Origin: Zygnema cylindricum
Taxonomy: Eukaryota > Streptophyta > Zygnematophyceae > Zygnematales > Zygnemataceae
NCBI GenBank assembly: GCA_037447655.1
Contig: JBBHKE010002871.1
Span: 52,501-116,500 of the forward strand
Length of the DNA: 64,000 nt
Direction: 5' to 3'
The translations under genes were made by a program, and so were the position numbers. Positions 22,691 to 33,103 of this stretch are shown here, one piece after another. Numbering within the stretch: position 1 is the first letter of the stretch; each line of letters starts with the position of its first letter. Below the pieces are notes generated by a model. The model saw only the letters and a program-made list of their open reading frames with translations, did not search any database and was not told the DNA's origin.

Positions 22691-24050
22691 GCATTTGCAC
22701 ACTCTGATAGACAGTGGCCCTAATTAGCAAAAGTACAATAATTCAATAAAGCATGGTAGTGTTCATAAGTTAAACTCATTCAAGCATTGTAAGTGTTGAT
22801 AACATCTGTCTATAACAGCACTCAACCAAGTATTGAAGTTTTCTTGCTATCATAAAAACAATACCATTCAGTTTAGCATTGTGGTGTATATGGCATCAGT
22901 CATCCAAGCATCTTGTGTCCAAAACATCAGGCATCGAAGCGTCTATCTCCTTATTTGATCCGGCATTGAAGCACTTATCACATTATTTAACCAATTTTAA
23001 TGTTTTCATGACCACATTCAATGAATCATTGAAGTGTTTGTGACATCATTCAAGGAGTATTTTGAGAGTCATTGCGTCCCTCAATGAAACATCGATGTGA
23101 CGTACGAATTTTGAAGTACTTAACAAAGTGCATACTTTATATTGTATGTTTAGTAAAGCATTTGTACACTCTATCTGACGGAATGTGGCCTCATTCGTAA
23201 AATACAATCATTTCAATAAAACACCAAAGTGGTCATCACTACATTTATTAAAGCATTGAAGTGTTGATAACGTCATGTGTTGAAGTTTTCGTGCCATGAT
23301 TTAAAAAACCATTCAGTTTAGCATAGATTCTTGTAAGACAACAGTCATTCAAGCCTCCAGTTTTCTGCAACATCTGGCATTGAAGCATTCACTACATCAA
23401 TCAGTCTAAGCATTATAACCTTCATGACAAATTTCAATGAATGTTAGAAGTATTTTTTCAATCTAAGGAGCATTTATAGGGTCATTGTGTCCCTCAATAT
23501 AGTATCAAAAGTGGTTTGACATCATTCAATCAACCATGGAAGCTTTCATGACAAAAATCAATGAAGCATTGAGGCAATAATAACAATATGAACAAAGGTC
23601 TTGTTGTTTTTGACAGTAATCAATGAAGCATTGAAGCCTTCACCACATCTTCATCATATCCTTCTACCAAGCATTGAAGTATTCATGAAACTATTTACTA
23701 AAGAATTAAAAATTGTTCACAACATAATTTAAGTAAGGATACACGTTTGACGATATCATTCAATAGCAATATTCAATAATGCGTTGAAGTGTAGTCAAGC
23801 ATTTGAAGCTTTCATAGCATTATCCAATCAAAGCATTGAAGGATTAGTCACCTCAATTGATCAAGCTCCAAAGTTTTCATCACCTTATTCAAACAAGCAG
23901 TGAAACAATCACATCATTAAAAAAAGACTCAAAGTGTGTCCAATCAAGTATATGAAGTTATCATGAAATCATTTAATAACAATATATATAAAGCATTCAA
24001 GGGATTATAACATCTAAGCATTAAAGTGATCAACACATTAGTCAACCAGG
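22690..24050. repeat. Degenerate ~30-bp array (CATTGAAG family)
   Basis: The words AAGCATTGAAGTGTT, TCATGACATCATTCAA and CAATCAAGCATTGAAG recur at intervals of roughly 30 bp over about 1.3 kb. A higher-order duplication is visible, with 22664-22870 resembling 23123-23310. No open frames of note. Confidence 0.75.
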
Positions 24051-24081
24051 CAGAGACGGAGAGAGAGAGAGAGAGGAAAGG

Positions 24082-24295
24082 TAAATCGCTATTAGTGTTA
24101 ATGTTTTTTTAGTCTCTTAAAACATTTTTTCTCCGTACATACATGTCCGATTGTGGATCTGACGGTTGCGAAAGAGAGCTAAGATTTTCAGCTTCCGATT
24201 GGCGGTCTCAAATTAAAAACCAGACAAATATGTACGGAGAAAAGATGTTTTAAGTGGCGAAAAAATTATTAATACTAATAGCGATACACGGTGTA
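24082..24295. mobile_element. Foldback MITE, family C-related
   Basis: About 58 bp at the left (from AATCGCTATTAGTGTTAAT to CTCCGTACATA) is mirrored at the right (TATGTACGGAGAAAAG to AATACTAATAGCGAT). The right end still has CACGGTGTA, as in other family C ends; the left end has lost it. Confidence 0.7.
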
Positions 24296-25480
24296 CAGAA
24301 CACTATCCATATGTCAACTGAAAACGTCAATGACACGATACAGAGTTCTTCAGGCGAAGAGATATGCGACAAGAATGTTATTTTGTTCAAAAGAATAATT
24401 TTTTAATGTTGACAATTTGTTCCAATACGAAAACCATGTCGGAAAGTTATTGCTCAAGTTCGATCTTGATAGAAGAAAGGTCTATTGGTAGACTCATAAT
24501 TGACGCATAGCAAGCCTATGATGGAGTGTGCATTTCAGTTTCAGTGAAAAATAAAAAATTATTCATTTCATTTTTTTTTTTTTTTTTGGTAGCTAGGATT
24601 ACAAGAGAATATTTTTGACTTTTTTGTGCATTGTCGTGTACTTGATGCACATTTGCAGAAAATAAAAAAACAAATTAGAAAAAATTGCTTTACTTCTCAA
24701 GAACTACTAAGTCCAAACATCTCATATGACCATGTGTTCATGTCTTTGTCGAAGCTGATGTAGAAATACAAACTAGTTCCAAATGAATAATGCATTAATA
24801 ACCAAATAAGCCTATATCAATATAATTTTGTGACCCTATTAATTGTTAATGAACAGATCAAGGATGGAGCCACAAATGTCGATGTAGAAATAATAAGCAT
24901 AAGTCAAAACTAGCAACCGTTAGTCATCTAAGTAAATGAAAACAAAGAAAAGGAAAAGTGAAAACGAAACTGAAAAATGGTACACAAAATCAAACAAGTA
25001 TAAAACTGTGAATAGGAAAAACAAACAAAAAGTTATGTTTTGTGAATTATTGACACAATATTATTGCAATGCGTTTTTATTGACACCTTTGCAGATCCAG
25101 GAAATTTTAAGAAAAAGAAAAAAACAAATGTTGGAGGCGAAATGGTAAAAACTGGAGTCAAGATGTCATGATTGACGTCACCCATTTCTTATAAAAATCT
25201 TCACCAAGGCAGCATTTACGAAAGAGCTCGAAAACTTCTTTTGATCTAAATACTACTCCTTTTGCCTAAGTCATTATTGTTGTGGCATTCAAAAAAAAGG
25301 TTGAGGACACTCTCTATATACTATATACAAGAGTATGATTAATATCATATTTAATTGTTCAAAACATTCAACATGAGGTCACTCTCAAAACCAAACCTAG
25401 ACCGATTCCAATTGATTGGATAATCCAATTGATCATGCCGAGATTCCCAGAATCGGGAGTTTTAGTGTAGGTTGCCCAAG
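24296..25480. other. Intergenic
   Basis: AT-rich, with a poly-T run at about 24569-24587. A 70-aa Lys-rich frame (24936-25148) has no recognisable features. Confidence 0.5.
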
Positions 25481-25545
25481 AAAGGAAAATGTGAGCCGGC
25501 AAAGGCTCCCGGCCGAAATAGAAGTGCCGGCGGTTACACAGTTTT

Positions 25546-25740
25546 ACACATAACCGTTCTACATTACGGCGCACATTACGGGGCTTTTATTACCGTTCTA
25601 CTGTTCGGCCCTACTGTAAACGTTCTAAAGTACAACACCTCTATTACAGCTATATGGTACGGCATCACTATTACCGTTCTAACAAACCGGACCACTATTA
25701 CCGTTCTACAGTACCGCACTGCTATTAGTGTGGCTGAAAC
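25546..25740. repeat. Minisatellite with TTACCGTTCTA core
   Basis: CACTATTACCGTTCTA and close variants recur several times with roughly 27-45 bp spacing. It passes directly into the 20-bp array. Confidence 0.75.
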
Positions 25741-25850
25741 CACACCCCACTATTGTGCTGCACACCCCACTATTGTACGGCACACCCCATTGATGTACGG
25801 CACACCCCACTGTTGTACGGCACACCCCAACACTGTACATCACACCTATT
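25741..25850. repeat. 20-bp minisatellite, five exact-length units
   Basis: Units of 20 bp at 25741, 25761, 25781, 25801 and 25821 all start CACACCCCA, and a partial sixth follows. The strict length suggests recent expansion. It is not a CRISPR: there are no alternating unique spacers. Confidence 0.92.
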
Positions 25851-25868
25851 AGTTTTAGGTGCTCACCT

Positions 25869-25892
25869 TAGCCCCTGGCCCAGGGCTAAAGT
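25869..25892. other. Short hairpin
   Basis: TTAGCCCCTGG pairs with CCAGGGCTAA with almost no loop. Together with the ATGAATAAA duplicates at about 26129-26158 it could mark the end of a decayed element, but I cannot assign it. Confidence 0.4.
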
Positions 25893-25899
25893 AGATAAG

Positions 25900-27339
25900 G
25901 CTAGAACATACACTAGAAGGTAGTGCCGATATGTGGCTCACAAAAGGTTTGGAGATGGGAGTAGAAATAAATGTAGACAATAGATTGAGGCAGGTTTAGG
26001 CAGCTTTAAATGGAATTATAGAAGTAGGAATTACAATTGTCCCTTAGACATTCTCTATCTAATTAAGCTGGATTCTCCTCCAATGACTATTTGTCTAATC
26101 TCTGTGATCTCTGTACAATGATGTTTTCTATGAATAAAGATGTTTTCTATGAATAAAACTGTTGCACATCATTGCCTACCAAATTGCTATGCAAGCTTGT
26201 TCTAAGAGAGATAATCTCTTCCTGTGGAATGCTTGCTATGTGTACATGTGCACTCCAATCTGAATGCTGAATGTGTGCACCATGTGGTCCAATGACTACA
26301 CGCCAAAATAGGTAATGTCAGCCATCGGTGGCTGCTCCCAAATATGCGTCAGAATTTCCGCCAAAAATGTCTTTCGTGGAATCGTCACTCGATTCCGTAC
26401 GATTCGATCCTGCCGTCCGTACTATATCGACGATCCGATATCCGTAAATAATATCGTCTGAAATCGCTTAAAATCAACAACACCTTCCCGACATCAACGG
26501 ATTTTGCTCAGTAGTGAAAAGATTTGGAGGCATTTTTGCCACGTCATCTTTTTCCTCTTATTCCTAGTGTTTGCAGGTGTTCAATAAGTTAAGATACTTT
26601 GATACATGGTAAACTTCGGAGTGAGAATAATACTGCATTTATTTTCTCAAATCATTCAACGGTGAGAAAAGCCTCAATACTAGAATGAAATCAGCTCGAA
26701 ATAACCCCTCGTCCTCTTCTTCTCAATCCCCTCCTCCCTCTCCTTCTCCCTTTCGCCCTCCCTCTCTCTCTTGCTCTTCCTCTCCCTCTCCCTTGCTTCT
26801 AAAAGTAGTAATATAACAGGTCTTTGCTATTCTTTTACCATGGTGTTGGTTACATGTCTTAATGCACTATTAAGCATGAGACAAAAGAAATTGGACAAAA
26901 AAAATGAAGGAACATAAGTGAGGGGAGTGAATAGAGAACAAGAAAGTATGGAAGTTAAGAAAAGGAATAGATGAGAGGGCTCGACCAAAAATGGAACACA
27001 AATTTTTTTGAGGGTAGAACTATATCAAAAATTTCAAAAATACCATAAACGCAAACCTTTTCCAGAATGTGGTCAACATCAGGAGTCAAACATTTCTCAA
27101 ATTCTCGAATTTTATTAAATGCGTAGTTGGTCACCAAATTTCAGATTTAGATACTTAACAATATGTATGTTGGATGTTAATTAATCCCAAACTGTTCATA
27201 TTGAAAAGGTATGGGGAAAAACAATATAAATTTGTTTAAATTTTTGGCCACATTTAGAGTTTACTTGTAAAACCTGTCCTAAAGTAACAAATATGGAATT
27301 AACAAATTTGATAATTCACAAATCTGAAAAATGGACATT
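25900..27339. other. Intergenic with a C/T-rich tract
   Basis: Contains a duplicated GATGTTTTCTATGAATAAA (about 26132 and 26150) and a CTCC-rich tract at 26708-26800. No gene is supported. Confidence 0.5.
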
Positions 27340-27915
27340 TACAAGAAGCCTACAACCACCAAACCCAACTTCAACCATCTCTTTGTACATGGTACAAAGA
27401 CTCATCGGTTTTTCCTTCTCTCCCGACTCATTGAATGTAAATAAGTCACGTTTTAATCTAGAGTCCTTCATCTCCTTGAAGAATGCTGAAGCTTCCTTTA
27501 CCCTCCCAGCTTTCCCCAACAAATTTCTGATTGAGCTATGCATAAACACGTTGGGTGACAACCCAATTTATTTCATTTCTTCGAACAAAATCACCACCAC
27601 CTCGACTCTCCTTGCTTTTCCCAAACAATCAATCTTATTTGTGTAGGTAACTACTTTGCCTTTACTTCACACCTCTTCAATAGCTCGAAATAGCAACATC
27701 AACCCCATAAGCCTTCCACAATACAAAATAACTATTGTGTTGAATATCGCCACGTTGTGTTTCATCCCTGCTTGGGTCATCTCCTCGAACACATCCAAAG
27801 CTTCTTCTATCATCTCAGCCTTCCAAATGACATGCATGATTTTGTTGACTATTGCAACTTTGGGCTTCAAGCCAAGTTGCTTCATCACCCTGACCACAAC
27901 TAAAACCTTCTAAAA
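27340..27915 (-). pseudogene. PPR pseudogene (relic 3)
   Basis: Minus-strand pieces read VMKQLGLKPKVAIVNKIMHV, AEMIEEALDVFEEMTQAGMK, then after frameshifts RNLLGKAGRVKEASAFFKEM and CTMYKEMVEVG. These correspond to repeats 6-7 and 10-11 of the intact genes, with the middle deleted. It shares its right flank with relic 2, so both belong to the same duplicated block. Confidence 0.8.
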
Positions 27916-29522
27916 CCTACTTGCCTCGGTTATTAGGTTCTCTAACTCCAAAAAATCTGAAAATTGGACAACTTTTCACTTGATTGCCAGGAGTGCGAAG
28001 AAACGTCAAAAATTAAAGCACCTTGTTTTCAAATCACATGTGTAAAGCATTTGAGAAACCAATGGTTGTGAGAATTAGATGAGACTGACATAAACAGTTG
28101 ATTTCGTCCAATAAGGTTATAACCGAAGTCAAGACTTAGGATCAATTCCTTAAATCCAACAATTGGTTTGTGCTCCTTAATGACAGATTTTTCAAACATT
28201 TTATAGTCAAACTAATTTGCATTTTTGGTGTTGGTTTTGTGCCAATTCGAAAAGAATCACCATGTATAAGTCTATTTTTTTTGGTAGTTAAGTAGGAGTT
28301 CCGATGCAATATAAAGAACGAGCAAAGAAGAAAGAGGGAAAAAGATCGACATAACAAAATACAGAGTGAACATATGATGTTAATCCAAAAGAGGGAGGAA
28401 ATGCAAAAGGGTTGACAGGAAATGGGGTAGATTTTGAAAATCTTCCAATTGGAATTCATAATAGCATACAAAAAATGCAAGAATCCAAAACATTGTTCAA
28501 TTCATGACACCCCAAATGTTGAGTAATAGATATCAAAAGCTACTTGTTACTTACACCCAACAAAACTCATAATAACCTGTAAGATCGCAAAACATTGAAA
28601 TGGAGGAAAGAAATTGATTCAAATCCAATGAGATGTCTGGACTATGTAAACACGAATCTTAACATAAAGCAACAACAATTCCAAAACCTTAAAATTGTCC
28701 TTTTACAAGAAGTCTCTCCCTCGGAACATTTGACCATGACCGCCGAAGAAACGACGAGTGATGCTCGAAAACGAAAAAAAGAAGAAATGGAAAAGAAAAT
28801 GTTGCTGGAAAAGATGCAAGGAATAAACATGACGGCGAGTACGGAAAAAATTTAGAGTTGAAAGTGTGGACAGCGAAAAACAACTTATTATCAGATGCAA
28901 ACGAGAAGTGTCAATGAACGGAAATCGGCATACATATTGTTTGAATTGCAATAACAAGTGGAGTTTTGTTGAGGGCAGGGGGAAAGGGAGAGGTATAGAG
29001 GGGGGAAAAGGTGGAGGGAGAGAAAGTGGGAGAGTAAGCGTGAGAGAGGGGAAAAGTGGAAAATTGTTGAAATGGGGAGGAAGAGAGAGGGAAAAACGAG
29101 AGGGAGAGGGAGAAGGGAGATGGAATAGTAAGGAGTGCTGATGAACCGATGATGAGGTATGTCACATGTTTGAATTGCAATTATCGCTCGAACTGTTGTT
29201 GCGAGGGGGGCGACGGAGGAGGAGAGAGTGGGAGGAAGCAGGATGGGGGTAGAGGGGAAGGCCAAAAATTCGATAACTCCCAATTATCTCAACCTCACGG
29301 GACTACAAAATCGAGAGGTCCAAAATTTGGCATATAAATGTTTTAGGCCTTTTACTTTACAACTAAAAGACTTTATAACAGTTTACAATCAAAACTTGAA
29401 AGTTTTTACAACATTAAATATATACAACTAAAAAATTCACAAATTCCTATTAACATATACATCCCTAATCTACAAAGAATACTACGACTTCAATGAATTT
29501 TGCAACATTGTTCAAAAGGATG
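27916..29522. other. Spacer of duplicated block B
   Basis: Counterpart of 16346-17916. It includes a Lys/Glu-rich open frame at 28595-28855 (86 aa) whose block A copy is broken, so it is probably not a functional gene. Purine-rich GGGAGAG tracts lie at about 28975-29130 and 29200-29260. Confidence 0.55.
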
Positions 29523-31643
29523 CTACGGGCTCCCTCCCCCCTCGCCTCCCTTTGATAGAATATTTTTCATGATACTCAATGTGACCTTGTTTGGCTCAAG
29601 ACCAGCTTCAAGCATCTCTTCATACATGGCCAAAGCCTTCTCCGTATGGCCTCGCTTTCCCAACGCATCAATCAGTGAGTTGTACGTAACTAAGTCTGGT
29701 TCTATCCCACCTTCCTTCATCTCCTTGAAGACTTCCGAAGCTTCCAAAAACTTTTCAGCCTTCACCAAGGCATTGATAATTGTGGTAAAAGTCATTACAC
29801 TGGGTACCAATCCAATTTGTTTCATTTCTCTAAACAGATCTTTGGCCTCCTCAACTCTTCCTACCTTTCCCAAACAATCAATCATAATCGTGTAAAAAAC
29901 TACATCGGCTTCTATTTCGCTCATCTTTAGCAGCTCAAGATAACACAACGCCTCATCAACCCTACCAGCCTTCCCCAACATATCAACGATGATATTGAAT
30001 GTCACCACATTGGCTTTCACCCCTATTTCGGTCATGTCCTCAAACACGTCCAAAGATTCGTCTACTAACCCTGCCTTTCCCAAGACACCTATGATTGTGT
30101 TGACAATTACCACATTGGCCTTCAAGCCAAGTTGCTTCATCTCTTTAACCAAGCCGAAAGCCTTTTGAAAACTTTTTGCCTTCCCTAAAACATCAATCAT
30201 GGTGCTGAAAGACACAATGTCTAGATTGAGTCCCAACTGCTTCCTCAAGTTAAACTTGTTCCATGCCTCATCGACTCTACCAGCCTTTCCTAGTAGACTT
30301 ATCACCATATTAAACGTGATCACACTAGGTTTTAACCCTATCTTCTCCATTTCCTGAAAAAGCTCCAACGCTTCCTCCACCCTGCTTGCTTTTCCCAAAG
30401 CATCTATCAATGTCCTAAAGATTACCTCATCAGGTCTTACGCCTGATTTTTCCATTTTCCCAAACATCTCCAATGCTTCGTCCACCCTGTTTTCTTTTCC
30501 CAAAGCATCTACCAATGCATTATAAGTCACTTCATTAGGTTTCACGCCTTTTTTCTCCATTTCCCAAAAAAGCTCCAACGCTTCCTCCACCCTATTTGCT
30601 TTTCCCAAAGCATCTACCAATGTACTAAAGGTCGTCACATTGGGTTTCACCCCTATTTTTTCCATTTCCGCAAAAAGTTCCAGCGCTTCCTCCACCCTGC
30701 TTGCTTTTCCCAAAGCATCTATTAATGTAGTAAAAGTCACGAAGTTAGGATTTACATTAGCTTGCTTCATCTGTTCATAATGATGTAAGGCTTTGTCCAC
30801 CCTTCCCCCCTTTCCTAGTACATCTATCAGTATGCTGAATGTCACACAATTTGGAGTGATCCCCATTTCCTTCATTTCCTCGAACAATCTTAGAGCTTCC
30901 TCCACCTGGCCTGCCTTGCCCTTAAGACCTATTAAAGTGGTATATGTCACTACGTCGGGTTTGCATCTTTGCTCACACAGCTCTTTCCAAATGCTCTCCA
31001 CTGTTTCAACTTCATCGTTGTATTTACATTTTTGTAACAAAATATTGTAGTGTATTATGTAGGCATTGAAAAAACCAGCTTGGGTTTGTGCCCAGTGAAG
31101 TAATTGTATGCACAAGTTCACATCTTTGACATTTTTAAAAACCATGGAGAGGTCTCTCTCATTTATTTGGCCATGCCATCTCGACAACAAAGATTTCAAA
31201 AACTCAACTGGAACCCGATTTCCACTTGGATTGCCCTTTCTCAATGCTGAAATAACAGATTCCCATGCCCACGGCTCTCGTCCTTCCATTGGATTCCTCC
31301 AAACACTATTATTGGTAGAAATAGATGTGCCCCTTGGGTTGTGCCCCTCCCTATACTGGGTCTCCTTGTGGGCTTGAAGTCTTGTCTGATGAGACCTACT
31401 CCCTTCCCTTCTTGGAGCCGCCCTGGTGGGCTCCTTGGGTAGGGGCACCAAAGCTGGGAGAGACATGGAGCTCCATCTTCTCCTCCCTATCTCCAGCATA
31501 GGATTATGAGACGCTCGAGGGATGGAAGGGAGCCCGGGGACGCTAACATATCTGCCAAAGAGAGATTCGACTCGACAGTAAGCGTCAAATTCTCCAAAGA
31601 TCTGTTTTGCCTCGCTGGAAAACAAGTTACCACCCACTAACAT
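29523..31643 (-). CDS. P-class pentatricopeptide repeat protein (PPR gene 3)
   Basis: A 706-aa single-exon paralogue and the longest of the three. Residues 1-195 are the N-terminal region, 196-685 are fourteen 35-aa P-type repeats, and 686-706 are a partial repeat and tail. Repeats 4-7 (301-440) resemble each other strongly and stand where genes 1 and 2 have one repeat, so three repeats were added by tandem duplication of 105-bp units. The residue 5/35 pairs are ND, TN, SN, TN, SN, ND, RS, ND, SN, NN, ND, TS, TD, NN, predicting U-A-A-A-A-U-?-U-A-C-U-?-G-C. It probably binds organellar RNA. The same conserved splice acceptor lies near the ORF start (CAG complement at 31615-31617), so an upstream leader exon is likely. 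Confidence 0.93.
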   Translation of the reverse strand: MLVGGNLFSSEAKQIFGEFDAYCRVESLFGRYVSVPGLPSIPRASHNPMLEIGRRRWSSMSLPALVPLPKEPTRAAPRREGSRSHQTRLQAHKETQYREGHNPRGTSISTNNSVWRNPMEGREPWAWESVISALRKGNPSGNRVPVEFLKSLLSRWHGQINERDLSMVFKNVKDVNLCIQLLHWAQTQAGFFNAYIIHYNILLQKCKYNDEVETVESIWKELCEQRCKPDVVTYTTLIGLKGKAGQVEEALRLFEEMKEMGITPNCVTFSILIDVLGKGGRVDKALHHYEQMKQANVNPNFVTFTTLIDALGKASRVEEALELFAEMEKIGVKPNVTTFSTLVDALGKANRVEEALELFWEMEKKGVKPNEVTYNALVDALGKENRVDEALEMFGKMEKSGVRPDEVIFRTLIDALGKASRVEEALELFQEMEKIGLKPSVITFNMVISLLGKAGRVDEAWNKFNLRKQLGLNLDIVSFSTMIDVLGKAKSFQKAFGLVKEMKQLGLKANVVIVNTIIGVLGKAGLVDESLDVFEDMTEIGVKANVVTFNIIVDMLGKAGRVDEALCYLELLKMSEIEADVVFYTIMIDCLGKVGRVEEAKDLFREMKQIGLVPSVMTFTTIINALVKAEKFLEASEVFKEMKEGGIEPDLVTYNSLIDALGKRGHTEKALAMYEEMLEAGLEPNKVTLSIMKNILSKGGEGGGSP
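30324..30743 (-). repeat. 105-bp coding repeats inside PPR gene 3
   Basis: Four consecutive PPR units (repeats 4-7) share GCTTTTCCCAAAGCATCTA and CTCCAACGCTTCCTCCACCC on the + strand. Their mutual likeness is clearly higher than to other repeats of the gene, which shows recent unequal exchange or slippage. Confidence 0.85.
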
Positions 31644-32800
31644 TCACTTAATATATGCGCCATTAGACATTTATATGTTAGAAAGATCGACAAAGTGTCT
31701 ACGAACAGAAAGAGAGTCAACGGACAACGGGAGTCAAACAATCCTAGTTCACATAAGCCAATACTTGTGAGAATGAGCTTTGCAAGTTGGTCCTAAAAGG
31801 AACTCTCAACAACCTTTAGCTTGACTCGGAAAATTGTAGAGAGAAAAGCTCCAAATATTATTGATGCACTTGTTTCATTAAATATCCCATGATACTATCA
31901 AAACCAAAGGAAAGAACACAACACGAAGTAGGACAAGAAAGTTCCAAAACTAAAAAATAAACACCAATGAGATGTAGCCTTTTAGTCCAACCTTTGGCAG
32001 ACCACGCAAACAAAAGGAAGATAATTGCTTGGACACAATCTCTTTAAACGAGCTCCAGGAAAAATCTTACGACACTTCCTAGACCGTGGGAATCAATTTA
32101 CTATGATTGCAAACAGGAAAGACCTCCATAAAAGACAACAAAATAAATCCCCCGAGACGGCAGATTGTATACGATTCAGTGTCCGACATTCTCCTAACAA
32201 CCCTAATGGCAACCTAATGGCTATTATGACGTTGTAAAAGTTATGGATACAGGACCATGTTCCAGTCAACCTAATATAACAAAGGCTATCAACTCAGGAG
32301 ATCCGGAAAAACCATGCCAAAAAATAAATATCTGTGAATTCAGTTACTTAATTAAAAATAAAAGCCAAACAGCACCGACAAATGACTTGAGAATGTGAGG
32401 GTTCAAATGTGTCCAGGTGATTTCTGATTCCAAATGTGAACAATTTTAGAAATGTAAATGATAGATTCCTTACTATAGTCACGAAACAACGCAACAATGC
32501 AAACTCAGGCTACAGTTCAAGTCAAGAAAACCAAACACATTACCAGCAATTCATACAGCCAACAGTAATTTAAATAGATTACAAAGGCTTGTTGCCTGCA
32601 TGAGAATTTGTCAAAATTCAAGATTCCACCACAGCCAATATGTACACCATAACCTAGTTTTGAAACTATAATTCTGGAGATCCTGAAGATGGAAGCAGCA
32701 AAGAACAGTGGAGTAACAAGTCAACACATTTGTAGGAAGGCTTGACTTGTTCCATTTTGGCATTACCAAAAGCTAAATCAGAAGCATTGTTCATTCTGAG
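31644..32800 (-). promoter_or_regulatory. Leader and 5' flank of PPR gene 3, cut by the gap
   Basis: Closely matches 19702-20690 upstream of PPR gene 2, with extra segments at about 32310-32350 and 32530-32690. The match stops at the N run (TTGTTCATTCTGAG), and the sequence beyond the gap no longer matches, so the distal promoter part is absent. Confidence 0.55.
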
Positions 32801-32810
32801 NNNNNNNNNN
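32801..32810. other. Assembly gap (10 N)
   Basis: Ten unknown bases. The left side belongs to the PPR gene 3 leader and the right side to the 3' part of the truncated GT47 locus. The true size and the correctness of the join are unknown. Confidence 0.99.
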
Positions 32811-33103
32811 TAGTCGAGAGCACAGGCGTTGGAACATGTAGAAAAGACGCATACAAACAACTTTATTCAACGTTTATACGTTCTAAGAATGTAAACAATT
32901 TGTCCTTCCAGAGGTTAAAACCTAAAAAAGTAAACCTTACAGAGTAATCTACACTGTTGACAGAAATGAAATGACCAATTAATACGTCTTCTTAGAGATC
33001 GGGTGGTATAGAGACCAGCCTATAGTGAGGGAGGAGGAGGATACTTCACTCGGCGCACAAGCTCGGTGCTTAAATACACACCGATAGCATTCTCAAGGCT
33101 TAC
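32811..33103. other. Sequence between the gap and GT47 exon 3
   Basis: On the minus strand a short open stretch (VYLSTELVRRVKYPPPPSL, about 33035-33090) follows the exon 3 donor, but I see no exostosin motif. No further exon of the gene can be identified. Confidence 0.4.

Noticed and set aside
26100-26180. Possible LTR end (ATGAATAAA duplicates)
   Set aside because: No partner LTR, primer site or purine tract found.
28595-28855. 86-aa Lys/Glu-rich frame in the spacer of block B
   Set aside because: The counterpart in block A is disrupted by stops, so it does not appear to be maintained.
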